DNA of 64,000 bases. Source: Streptomyces cellostaticus. Lineage in GTDB: Bacteria > Actinomycetota > Actinomycetes > Streptomycetales > Streptomycetaceae. Position 1 is the stretch's first letter. Every line of letters begins with the position of its first letter. The stretch lies in contig NZ_KQ948018.1 in the NCBI RefSeq assembly GCF_001513965.1, forward strand, positions 281,576-345,575, in the 5' to 3' direction. This document shows, piece by piece, positions 46,264-54,301 of this stretch. The notes under the pieces were generated by a model that saw nothing but the letters and a program-made list of their open reading frames with translations, was not told where the DNA came from and ran no database searches. The translations under genes and the position numbers were made by a program.

Positions 46264-47973
46264 ATGGGGCTCATGGGATCCGACGGGGACGACCTCCGTG
46301 TGATCGCGGGCCGATACCGCCTTCAGGCGCGGATCGGGCGCGGCGGGATGGGCGTCGTGTGGCGGGCGAGCGACGAGGTGCTGGGCCGTCTGGTGGCGGT
46401 CAAGGAGCTGGCCCCGGACGACTCCCTCCCGGACGACGACGCCCGTCGCCGCCGGGAGCGCACCTTCCGTGAGGCGCGGGCGGTCGCGCAGTTGCGGCAC
46501 CCGCACATCATCGTCGTGCACGACGTGGTCGAGCACGACGAACGGCCGTACATCGTCATGGATTTGATCGACGGCGGCTCGCTCGCCGACCGCATCGACA
46601 CCGGCGGCCCGCTCGATGCGGCACAGGCCGCCCGGATCGGTATCGACCTGCTGAGCGCGCTGCGCACAGCGCACGCGGCCGGGGTGCTGCACCGGGACAT
46701 CAAACCCGCGAACGTGCTGATCGAGTCCGGCACCGACCGGGTCGTGCTCACCGACTTCGGCATCGCGCAGGTCGCCGGCGCCACCACACTCACCGAGACC
46801 GGCTCGTTCGTCGGCTCGCCCGAGTACACCGCCCCGGAGCGGATGTCCGGCGTCCGTACCGGGCCGGAGTCCGACCTGTGGTCGGTCGGCGCGCTGCTGT
46901 GCACGGTGCTCAGCGGCGAGTCGCCGTTCCGGCGCGACTCGATCGGCGGCATCCTGCACGCCGTTGTCGCCGCCGAGATCCGGCCACCCGCGCAGGCCGA
47001 GCCACTGCTGCCCGTCGTACGGGGCCTGCTGGAGCGCGATCCCGACCGGCGGCTGGGCGCGGCGGAGGCCGAGCGGATGCTGCGGACGTTCCTGGAGACG
47101 GGCCGCACTCCGGATGCGCCGGGCACACCGGGCACGGGCCGCACACCCTGGACCGGTGACTCCGCGGGCCGTACCGCCGTGGCCGCCTCCTACACGCCGA
47201 CCGAGCACGACGTGCCGCGCCGGTTCGTCGTCCTGCCGGCGCCCGGGCCCGAACAGCCGCCGGCCGCACGCCAGTCCGCGCGGGGCGTCCTGGTCGCCGC
47301 GCTGCTCGTCGCCGCGGTGGCCGGGGCGGGCGTGTCGGCGGCCGCCCTGCTGCTGAACCAGGGCGGGCACGGGGGCGGCGGCACACCGGGCGGTACGGCG
47401 ACCAGCCCGGCGGCGCCGACCAGCCCGGCCGCGCCCACCAGCACCTCCCCGTCCCCGACGGCCACCGCGAGCAGTGCACCGGCTGCCACGGCGAGCAGCT
47501 CACCGGCGGCCTCCCGTACCCATACCGCTCCCTCCGGTTACCGCACCGCACGTGACCCGGCCGGCTTCTCCCTCGCCGTACCGCAGGACTTCACCCGCGA
47601 CCGGCAGGGCGAGCGCGTCTTCTACGTGTCCGAGGGGCAGACCTTCCGCCTCGGCATCAAGGTCGCCGCGCCCGAACCGGGCGGCCCCGTCGCGGTGATG
47701 AACCGAGCGGCGGCCGACGGGCCCAGCACCAACCCCGGTTACCACGACGGCCGGGTCACCGAGACCACGCACGCCGGACATCCCGCCGCGCTCTGGGAGT
47801 TCAGCTGGGACGGCTTCAGCGCCGCGGAGGGGCCGCGCCACACCTACGACCTGTGCTGGGAGGAGGGCGGACGGATGTACGACGTGTGGGTGTCGGCGCC
47901 GGTCGGGAAGGTCAGGGAGGCCCGGGAGTACTTCGACGTGGCCGTGGACACCTTCTCGGTCACGGCTTCGTGA
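46264..47973 (+). CDS. transmembrane Ser/Thr protein kinase (array member 4)
   Basis: Kinase of about 569 residues with GRGGMG, VAVKEL, HRDIKPANVLIESG, DFGIAQVAG and an activation segment rich in threonine (ATTLTETGSFVGSPEYTAPE). Short linker, one transmembrane helix near residues 340-363, a Thr/Ser/Pro stalk, then an external domain beginning GFSLAVPQDFTRD. ATGs at 46261, 46264 and 46273 are all possible starts, none with a strong Shine-Dalgarno. It lies 53 bp upstream of array member 5, probably in the same transcript. Confidence 0.9.
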   Translation: MGLMGSDGDDLRVIAGRYRLQARIGRGGMGVVWRASDEVLGRLVAVKELAPDDSLPDDDARRRRERTFREARAVAQLRHPHIIVVHDVVEHDERPYIVMDLIDGGSLADRIDTGGPLDAAQAARIGIDLLSALRTAHAAGVLHRDIKPANVLIESGTDRVVLTDFGIAQVAGATTLTETGSFVGSPEYTAPERMSGVRTGPESDLWSVGALLCTVLSGESPFRRDSIGGILHAVVAAEIRPPAQAEPLLPVVRGLLERDPDRRLGAAEAERMLRTFLETGRTPDAPGTPGTGRTPWTGDSAGRTAVAASYTPTEHDVPRRFVVLPAPGPEQPPAARQSARGVLVAALLVAAVAGAGVSAAALLLNQGGHGGGGTPGGTATSPAAPTSPAAPTSTSPSPTATASSAPAATASSSPAASRTHTAPSGYRTARDPAGFSLAVPQDFTRDRQGERVFYVSEGQTFRLGIKVAAPEPGGPVAVMNRAAADGPSTNPGYHDGRVTETTHAGHPAALWEFSWDGFSAAEGPRHTYDLCWEEGGRMYDVWVSAPVGKVREAREYFDVAVDTFSVTAS

Positions 47974-48026
47974 CCGGTTCGCCTTCCCTGTGGATCCGGA
48001 CGCGCATGGCGCGATATGGATGAACC

Positions 48027-49622
48027 ATGAGCAGTGACGGGGGAGTCGGCCACCCGGCCGACGACACGACGAGTTTTGTTCTGCAACCGCCGAGCCCGAA
48101 CGCGGTCCCACAGCCTCCTGCGGTGCCCACCCAGGGCACCGGACGGCTGATCGCCGGGCGGTACCGGCTGCTGGCCAAGCTCGGCCACGGCGGGATGGGC
48201 ACGGTGTGGCGGGCCAAGGACGAGATGGTGGACCGCGAGGTCGCCGTCAAGGAGCCCCGGGTACCGGACCACCTTCCCGAGCGTGAACGCGCCAACGCCT
48301 TCGAGCGGATGCGCCGCGAGGCGCGCGCCGCGGCCCGGCTCGACCACCCCGCGGTGGTCGACGTGCACGACGTCGCGGTCGTCGACGGCCGCCCGTGGAT
48401 CGTGATGGAGCTGGTGCACGGACGCTCGCTGGGCGGCGCGCTCCAGGAGGGCACGCTGGACGCGCGCGAGGCGGCCAGGATCGGTCTGCAGGTGCTCGGC
48501 GCGCTGGAGGCGGCGCACGCGGCGGGCGTCCTGCACCGGGACGTGAAACCGGACAACGTGCTGCTGGGCCGGTACGACCGGGTCGTCCTCACGGACTTCG
48601 GCATCGCGCAGATCGAGGGCGAGACGAACCTGACCGACACCGGCGGCTTCGTCGGCTCGCCCGAGTACATCGCGCCGGAACGGGTGCTGGGGCAGCGGCC
48701 CGGCCCGGCGAGCGACCTGTGGTCCCTGGGCGTCGTCCTCTACACGGCCACCGAGGGCGTCTCCCCGTTCCGCCGCAGCAACACCCCGGCCACCCTCCAG
48801 TCCGTCCTCAACGCCGCCCCGGCCGCGCCCGCCGCCGCGCGGGGCCCGCTGTCCGAGGCCATCAACGGCCTGCTCCACAAGGACCCCGCCCGCCGCCCGA
48901 CGGCGGCGCAGGTCCGCGCCCTGCTGGAAACGGCCGCGAACCCTCAGGCGCCGGAGCCCACCCAGCGCGTGCAGGTCACCGCGCCCGCCACCCGCTCCCC
49001 GCGCCGCCTGGGCCGCAAGGCCTGGCTGGGGGCGGGCGCGGCCGTGGTCGCGGCCGCGGTGGCCGGCTACCTCCTCCTCGCGGACCCCTTCGCCGGCCCG
49101 CTGCCGGACGGCTGGGCGAAGCGGACGGACGCGAAGCTGGGCGTCACCCTCGCCGTCCCCGCGGCCTACCAGCCCGGCCACCCGGAGAAGGACGACACCG
49201 ACAAGAACTGGGTGTCGTACACGGACTGGAGCGGCAGCATCGCGATCGTCGTGCACCTCGCCAGGAGGTCGGACGACTCCCAGCACGAGATCCTGAGCAA
49301 CGCGACCGCCCAGATGCTCGACGACAACGAGAAGTTCCGGAACGAGGGCGCCTACGAGCTCGACATGCCCAAGGGTGCGAAGACGGACCCGGACAAGAAC
49401 GCCACCTACCACGGCAGGGCGGCCGCCAGGAACACGGTCGTTTACACCACGGACGACAGCCAGAACCCGCGCCCCCGTGAACTCCAGATCTTCTACTACC
49501 GTACCAAGTCCGGCGACCTGTACAAGCTCACCGTCAGCTATCCGGGCAAGGGCGACTTCACGGCCCGCGGCCGGGACGTGGCGAAGGCGGCGATCGCGAA
49601 CCTGGACATCAAGAAGCCGTGA
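48027..49622 (+). CDS. transmembrane Ser/Thr protein kinase (array member 5)
   Basis: Kinase of 531 residues. The first 38 residues are a Pro-rich leader before GRYRLLAKLGHGGMG; the lysine is in VAVKEPRV, then HRDVKPDNVLLG, DFGIAQIEGETNLTDTGGFVGSPEYIAPE. The transmembrane helix is at about 331-351, directly after a basic cluster. The external domain begins LGVTLAVPAAYQPG, is about 170 residues long and Lys/Asp-rich. The 3' end overlaps the convergent AraC-type gene by 14 nt. Confidence 0.92.
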   Translation: MSSDGGVGHPADDTTSFVLQPPSPNAVPQPPAVPTQGTGRLIAGRYRLLAKLGHGGMGTVWRAKDEMVDREVAVKEPRVPDHLPERERANAFERMRREARAAARLDHPAVVDVHDVAVVDGRPWIVMELVHGRSLGGALQEGTLDAREAARIGLQVLGALEAAHAAGVLHRDVKPDNVLLGRYDRVVLTDFGIAQIEGETNLTDTGGFVGSPEYIAPERVLGQRPGPASDLWSLGVVLYTATEGVSPFRRSNTPATLQSVLNAAPAAPAAARGPLSEAINGLLHKDPARRPTAAQVRALLETAANPQAPEPTQRVQVTAPATRSPRRLGRKAWLGAGAAVVAAAVAGYLLLADPFAGPLPDGWAKRTDAKLGVTLAVPAAYQPGHPEKDDTDKNWVSYTDWSGSIAIVVHLARRSDDSQHEILSNATAQMLDDNEKFRNEGAYELDMPKGAKTDPDKNATYHGRAAARNTVVYTTDDSQNPRPRELQIFYYRTKSGDLYKLTVSYPGKGDFTARGRDVAKAAIANLDIKKP

Positions 49623-50544
49623 CAGCCGGGCGGGCGGCCCGGGCCTGCTCCCGGTACCGCCCCGGCGTGGTCCCGAACTCCCTGCTGAACGCGTGCGAGA
49701 GGGCGTACGGGCTGCCGTAGCCGGTCTCCCTGGCCACCGTCGCCAGGGGCGCGTCCGAGTCGCGCAGGCGGGTCGCCGCCAGGGTCAGCCGCCACCAGGT
49801 GAGGTACGTCATCGGCGGGCGGCCGACCAGGGAGGTGAACCGGCGGGCCAGGGTGGCGCGGGAGACGCCCGCCTGCGAGGCCAGGCGGCCGGCCGTCCAG
49901 GGGGCCGCCGGATCGGAGTGCAGGGCCCGCAGCGCGGCCGTCGTCACCGGGTCGTTCAGCACCGCCGGCCATGCGCCCGTCTCCGCCCGGGCCATCCAGG
50001 CGCGGACCAGGTAGATCAGCAGGAGGTCCAGCAGGCTCGGCAGGGCCAGGCAGGCGCCCGGCCGGGCTTCGTCCAGCTCCCGGGCCAACAGGTCGACGGC
50101 GGTGCGCAGTTCGGGATGGTCACCGACCCGGTGGGGCAGATGCACCACCTGTGGCAGCTCCGCCAGCAGCGGGTGCGTGCGATTGCGGTCGAGGCGGTAC
50201 TTGCCGCACAGCAACTCGACGTCGGGGCCGGGCCCGGGACGCCGTACGTCCGAGTCCCGCACCTCCTCGAACGGCACCGCCCGCCGCACCTCGGCAGCCC
50301 CCGCCGCCCGGTCCGCCAGCACATGACCCGCCCCGTGCGGCAGCAGCACCACGTCCCCCGTGCCCAGGGTCACCGGCTCGCCGCCCCCGTCCGGTACGAG
50401 TCGGCAGGTGCCGCTCAGCACGACATGGAAGCCCGCGCCCTCGTACGGCGCCAGCCGGACGCTCCAACTGCCGCTCACCCGCAGCCGGTTCGACGACGGA
50501 CGGCCGGCTCGGACCGCGGAGATCGCATCGCTCACCACATCCAT
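49609..50544 (-). CDS. AraC-family transcriptional regulator, cupin type
   Basis: Regulator of 311 residues. Residues 5-190 form a cupin sensor domain (GAGFHVVLSGTCRLVPDGGGEPVTLGTGDVVLLPHGAGHVL), and the C-terminal double HTH carries WTAGRLASQAGVSRATLARRF and the second helix-turn-helix ending TGYGSPYALSHAFSREFGTTPGRYR. It is divergent from the MBL-fold hydrolase gene. The shared 71-bp spacer has an imperfect inverted repeat, so it probably regulates that hydrolase and itself. Confidence 0.93.
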   Translation of the reverse strand: MDVVSDAISAVRAGRPSSNRLRVSGSWSVRLAPYEGAGFHVVLSGTCRLVPDGGGEPVTLGTGDVVLLPHGAGHVLADRAAGAAEVRRAVPFEEVRDSDVRRPGPGPDVELLCGKYRLDRNRTHPLLAELPQVVHLPHRVGDHPELRTAVDLLARELDEARPGACLALPSLLDLLLIYLVRAWMARAETGAWPAVLNDPVTTAALRALHSDPAAPWTAGRLASQAGVSRATLARRFTSLVGRPPMTYLTWWRLTLAATRLRDSDAPLATVARETGYGSPYALSHAFSREFGTTPGRYREQARAARPAVTAS

Positions 50545-50565
50545 GAGACGTCAGCGTATTCGAGC

Positions 50566-50601
50566 GAGCCGGATGAGCATCGGGAAACTCATTTCCGGCT
50601 C
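50566..50601. promoter_or_regulatory. inverted repeat between araC-type and MBL genes
   Basis: GAGCCGGATGAG (50566-50577) and CTCATTTCCGGCTC (50588-50601) form an imperfect inverted repeat in the shared promoter region, a candidate binding site for the AraC-type protein. Confidence 0.5.
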
Positions 50602-50615
50602 CTAGAGTCATCGGT

Positions 50616-51515
50616 ATGGCTGACAACGTACAGAGCTTCATGGTCGGTGACGTCGAGGTGCTCCGCATCCTGGAGTGGCGGGGGCCGCACGTGCCCGTCG
50701 GCGCCCTCGTCCCGGACTGCGACCCCGAGGTGTGGAGCGCCTACGAGGACCAACTCGTCCCCGACCACCGGGAGCCCGGCGGTGACCGTGCCGTGGTGGC
50801 AGTCCAGACCTGGGTACTGCGGGCCGGCGGACGCACCGTGCTGGTCGACACCGGCGTCGGCAACGGCCGGGAGCGGCCCGGCAATCCGCTCTTCCACCGA
50901 CGCCAGGGGGACTTCCTGGACCGCCTGGAGCGGGCCGGGGTCCGTCCGCAGGACGTCGACGTCGTCGTCAACACCCACCTGCACGGCGACCACGTCGGCT
51001 GGAACACCCGGGACGCCGACGGCGAGTGGATACCGTCCTTCCCCGGCGCGCGGTATCTCCTGCCGGCCGCCGACGACCACCACTTCGGCCCGGCGGGCGG
51101 CTACGCGGGCGGCGCGCGCCCCATCGACCGGCTGATCTACGAGGACAGCGTCGCGCCCGTGCACCGGGCCGGGCAGGCCGTGGTCTGGGACGGCGCGTAC
51201 CGGATCGACGAGCATCTCGTCCTGGAGGCCGCCCCGGGCCACACCCCGGGCTCCTCCGTCCTGCGCCTCGAATCGCGCGGAGAGCGGGCCGTGTTCGTCG
51301 GAGACCTGCTGCACAGCCCGGTGCAGATCCTGCACCCCGAGTGCAGCAGCTGCTTCTGCCTCGACCCGCGGCAGGCGGCCGAGACCCGGCTCCGGGTGCT
51401 CGAACGCGCCGCCGACGAACGGGCCCTGGTCGTCCCCGCCCACTTCGGCGGTGCGGGCGCCGTGGAGGTGCGCAAGGGGCGCGGGGGGTTCACCCTGCAC
51501 CGGTGGGCCGCCTGA
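50616..51515 (+). CDS. MBL-fold metallo-hydrolase
   Basis: Zinc hydrolase of 299 residues in the quorum-quenching-lactonase-like branch. The metal motif is NTHLHGDHVGWN (HxHxDH), with the next histidine in APGHTPGSS, an aspartate in FVGDLLHSP and the final histidine in VPAHFGG. No signal peptide. Substrate unknown; lactones or esters are possible. Divergent from the AraC-type regulator and 45 bp upstream of the sixth kinase gene. Confidence 0.93.
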   Translation: MADNVQSFMVGDVEVLRILEWRGPHVPVGALVPDCDPEVWSAYEDQLVPDHREPGGDRAVVAVQTWVLRAGGRTVLVDTGVGNGRERPGNPLFHRRQGDFLDRLERAGVRPQDVDVVVNTHLHGDHVGWNTRDADGEWIPSFPGARYLLPAADDHHFGPAGGYAGGARPIDRLIYEDSVAPVHRAGQAVVWDGAYRIDEHLVLEAAPGHTPGSSVLRLESRGERAVFVGDLLHSPVQILHPECSSCFCLDPRQAAETRLRVLERAADERALVVPAHFGGAGAVEVRKGRGGFTLHRWAA

Positions 51516-51560
51516 CCGCCCGCTTCGACAAGGGCATGGTGTGCACGGTACTCATGTGAC

Positions 51561-52460
51561 ATGAGTGGAGACGGCGAACTCCCGTCCGACGGACGTCTGA
51601 TCGGTGGGTGCTACCGGCTGGTCGAGCGCATCGGGTCCGGTCCGACCGGGACCGTCTGGCGCGCCCGGGACGAGCGGGGGCAGGGGCAGGTCGCCGTCAA
51701 GGAGCCCGCGCTGCCCGCCGCTCCAGCCGATGACGAGGAGAGCCGGCGCGTCGCACACCGGCTCTACCGCGAGGCCCGGGCCGCCGCGCGGGTGCGGCAC
51801 CCCTCGGCCGTCACGATCCACGACGTCGTCAGCGAGGACGGAGTCCCCTGGATCGTCATGGAGTTGGTCGAGGGCGAGTCGCTGCGGGAGGTCGTCCGGC
51901 GCGGACCACTCCCGCCCGCCGAGGCCGCCCGGGTCGGGCTCGCGGTCCTCGGGGCGCTGCGCGCCGCGCACGCCGTCGGGATCGTGCACCGGGACGTCAA
52001 GCCCGCCAACGTCCTGATCGAGTCCGGCACCGGCCGGGTTGTCCTCACCGATTTCGGGATAGGGGACGGGCACGCCGAGGAGGCCCCCGCCGCATTCGTC
52101 GCCCCCGAGCGCGCGTCGGGTCCCGGCGCCGGGCCGGCCTCCGACCTGTGGTCGCTGGGTGCACTGCTCGCCGCCGCCGTCGAGGACGCGGAGTCCGGCC
52201 CCCTCGGCCCGCTGCTGACGCGGCTGCACGCACGCGAGCCCGAGGCGCGGCCGGGCGCGGAGGAGGTCACCGAGGCGCTGGCGGCACTGGCCGGTGAAGG
52301 GGCCGTAGAAGCTTCCGTACGCGAAAGCGCGCCGCCCCTGAAGCAGACACCGGTGGTCCCCGATGTCACTCCCGCTTGTGCACCCGTTCCCCGACCCCGC
52401 CGCCGCACCCCGCTTGCCGCGCTGGGTCTCCTGCTGGCGAAAAAGCCCGAAGCCGAGTGA
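51561..52460 (+). CDS. soluble Ser/Thr kinase with shortened activation loop (array member 6)
   Basis: Kinase of 299 residues without a transmembrane helix or external domain. P-loop GSGPTG, catalytic lysine in VAVKEP, HRDVKPANVLIESG and DFGIGDG are kept, so ATP binding and catalysis are possible. The activation loop is short and has no Ser/Thr (GDGHAEEAPAAFVAPE), so the usual activation by autophosphorylation seems absent. The C-terminal lobe is brief, and the protein ends in a basic Pro/Arg stretch. It is separated from the other five kinases by the AraC/MBL pair. The gene may be a decayed receptor kinase that lost its membrane half. Confidence 0.88.
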   Translation: MSGDGELPSDGRLIGGCYRLVERIGSGPTGTVWRARDERGQGQVAVKEPALPAAPADDEESRRVAHRLYREARAAARVRHPSAVTIHDVVSEDGVPWIVMELVEGESLREVVRRGPLPPAEAARVGLAVLGALRAAHAVGIVHRDVKPANVLIESGTGRVVLTDFGIGDGHAEEAPAAFVAPERASGPGAGPASDLWSLGALLAAAVEDAESGPLGPLLTRLHAREPEARPGAEEVTEALAALAGEGAVEASVRESAPPLKQTPVVPDVTPACAPVPRPRRRTPLAALGLLLAKKPEAE

Positions 52461-52497
52461 TCGTCACCCTGCCAACCCCCTGATCAGCACATTTGCT

Positions 52498-52513
52498 GCC
52501 AGTGATCACTGGC
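52498..52513. promoter_or_regulatory. 16-bp palindrome upstream of the aldehyde dehydrogenase gene
   Basis: Perfect palindrome GCCAGTGATCACTGGC, 75 bp before the start codon at 52588. No hairpin-terminator context; best read as an operator for an unidentified dimeric repressor. Confidence 0.55.
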
Positions 52514-52587
52514 GCCGTGTGAGCACTCGGTGAATCCCCGTTACCGACGGGTACCCAAAGCCCCCGCTGCGGCATACCCTGCGCGTC

Positions 52588-54201
52588 ATGACGGACTCGC
52601 AGGCCCCGGACATCACCGGCACCAACCCCCTCGCGCCCGCCCCCGAGGGCGCCCGCACCGCTGCCGACGTGGTCACCCCCGAGCTGGTGGCCCAGCTGAC
52701 CAAGGGCGTCGTCGGCTCAGGCCGTACCGCCAACCACACCCCGTTCACCGGCGAGAAGCTGGCCGACCTGCCCGAGTCCACGCCCGAGGATGTCCTGAAG
52801 GCCTACCAGGCCGCCCGCGCCGCGCAGGCGGTGTGGGAGAGGACGCCGGTGCGGCAGCGCGCCGCCGTGCTGCTCCGCTTCCACGACCTGGTGCTCGCCC
52901 GCCAGGCCGAGGTCCTCGACCTCATCCAGCTGGAGACCGGCAAGGCCCGCCTGCATGCGCACGAGGAGGTGCAGGCCGTCGCCGTCGCGGCCCGCCACTA
53001 CGGCCGCAGGGCCCCCGGCTACCTGCGGCCCAAGCGGCACGCAGGCGCCATGCCCACCCTGACGAAGGTCACCGAACTCCGGCACGCGCGCGGGGTCGTC
53101 GGCCAGATCGCCCCCTGGAACTACCCCCTGGAGCTGTCCGTCGGCGACGCACTGCCCGCCTTCGTGGCCGGCAACGCGGTGGTGATGAAGCCGGACACGG
53201 AGACCTGCCTGACCGCCCTCTGGGCGCGTGACCTGCTCATCGAGGCCGGACTGCCCGCCGACGTCTTCCAGGTCGTGCTCGGCGAGGGCCCGGTCGTCGG
53301 CCCGGAGGTCGTCAGGCACGCCGACTACGTCTCCTTCACCGGCTCCACCCGCACCGGCCGCGAGGTCGCCCAGGGCGCCGCCGCCCGCCTGGTCGGCGTC
53401 TCCCTCGAACTCGGCGGCAAGAACGCCATGCTGGTGATGGACGACGCCGACATCGAGAAGGCGGCCGCCGGTGCCGTACGCGCCTGCTTCTCCTCGGCCG
53501 GCCAACTGTGCATCTCCATCGAGCGGTTGTACGTCCACGAGTCCGTCGCCGACGCCTTCCTGGAGCGCTTCGCCGCCCGCACCAGGGCCATGCGGCTCGG
53601 CAACTCCCTCGCCTACGGCGCCGACATGGGCTCGCTGGTCGGGGAACGGCAGCTGAAGACCGTCGAACGGCATGTGGAGGAAGCCGTCGCCAAGGGCGCG
53701 AAGGTGGTCGCGGGCGGCGTGTCCCGCCCGGACATCGGCCCGTACTTCTTCGAGCCGACCATCCTCGACGGCGTGGAGGACTCCATGGCCGTGTGCGAGG
53801 AGGAGACCTTCGGCCCTGTCGTCTCCGTCTACCGCTTCAAGACGGACGACGAGGCGGTCGAGCGCGCCAACTCCACGTCGTACGGCCTGAACGCGTCCGT
53901 GTGGACCAAGAGCGCCCGCCGCGGCCAGGACATCGCCTCCCGGCTGCGCACCGGCACGGTCAACGTCAACGAGGGCTACGCGCCCGCCTACGGCAGCGTC
54001 CAGTCCCCGATGGGCGGCATGAAGGACTCCGGCCTCGGCCGCCGCCACGGCTCCGAGGGCATCCTCAAGTACACGGAGGCCCAGACGGTGGCCCAGCAGC
54101 GGTTGCTGCCGATGGCGCCGTCACTCGGCATGGACGACGAGAAGTACGCCCAGTTCATGAGCCGCAGCCTCCGGCTCATGAAGGCATTCCGGTTCAGGTA
54201 A
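52588..54201 (+). CDS. succinate-semialdehyde dehydrogenase (NADP+)
   Basis: Aldehyde dehydrogenase of 537 residues, oxidising succinic semialdehyde to succinate in the closest described family. The general-base glutamate is in LELGGKNAML, the catalytic cysteine in FSSAGQLCISIERL, and the cofactor Rossmann segments APWNYPLELSVGDALPAFVAGNAVVMKPD and FTGSTRTGREVAQGAA are complete. ATG 52588. A perfect palindrome lies upstream, and a GMC oxidoreductase gene follows after 100 bp in the same direction; they may form one unit. GABA-degradation genes are not adjacent, so the physiological substrate is an inference. Confidence 0.9.
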   Translation: MTDSQAPDITGTNPLAPAPEGARTAADVVTPELVAQLTKGVVGSGRTANHTPFTGEKLADLPESTPEDVLKAYQAARAAQAVWERTPVRQRAAVLLRFHDLVLARQAEVLDLIQLETGKARLHAHEEVQAVAVAARHYGRRAPGYLRPKRHAGAMPTLTKVTELRHARGVVGQIAPWNYPLELSVGDALPAFVAGNAVVMKPDTETCLTALWARDLLIEAGLPADVFQVVLGEGPVVGPEVVRHADYVSFTGSTRTGREVAQGAAARLVGVSLELGGKNAMLVMDDADIEKAAAGAVRACFSSAGQLCISIERLYVHESVADAFLERFAARTRAMRLGNSLAYGADMGSLVGERQLKTVERHVEEAVAKGAKVVAGGVSRPDIGPYFFEPTILDGVEDSMAVCEEETFGPVVSVYRFKTDDEAVERANSTSYGLNASVWTKSARRGQDIASRLRTGTVNVNEGYAPAYGSVQSPMGGMKDSGLGRRHGSEGILKYTEAQTVAQQRLLPMAPSLGMDDEKYAQFMSRSLRLMKAFRFR

Positions 54202-54301
54202 CCCACCTGAGGGACGCGGGGCTGTATCGATATGCGGCTCCGCCGCGTGAGCGCGAGAAACCACAGACAACCCGCACGCGAAACTCAACGAGGAGATCCC
54301 C

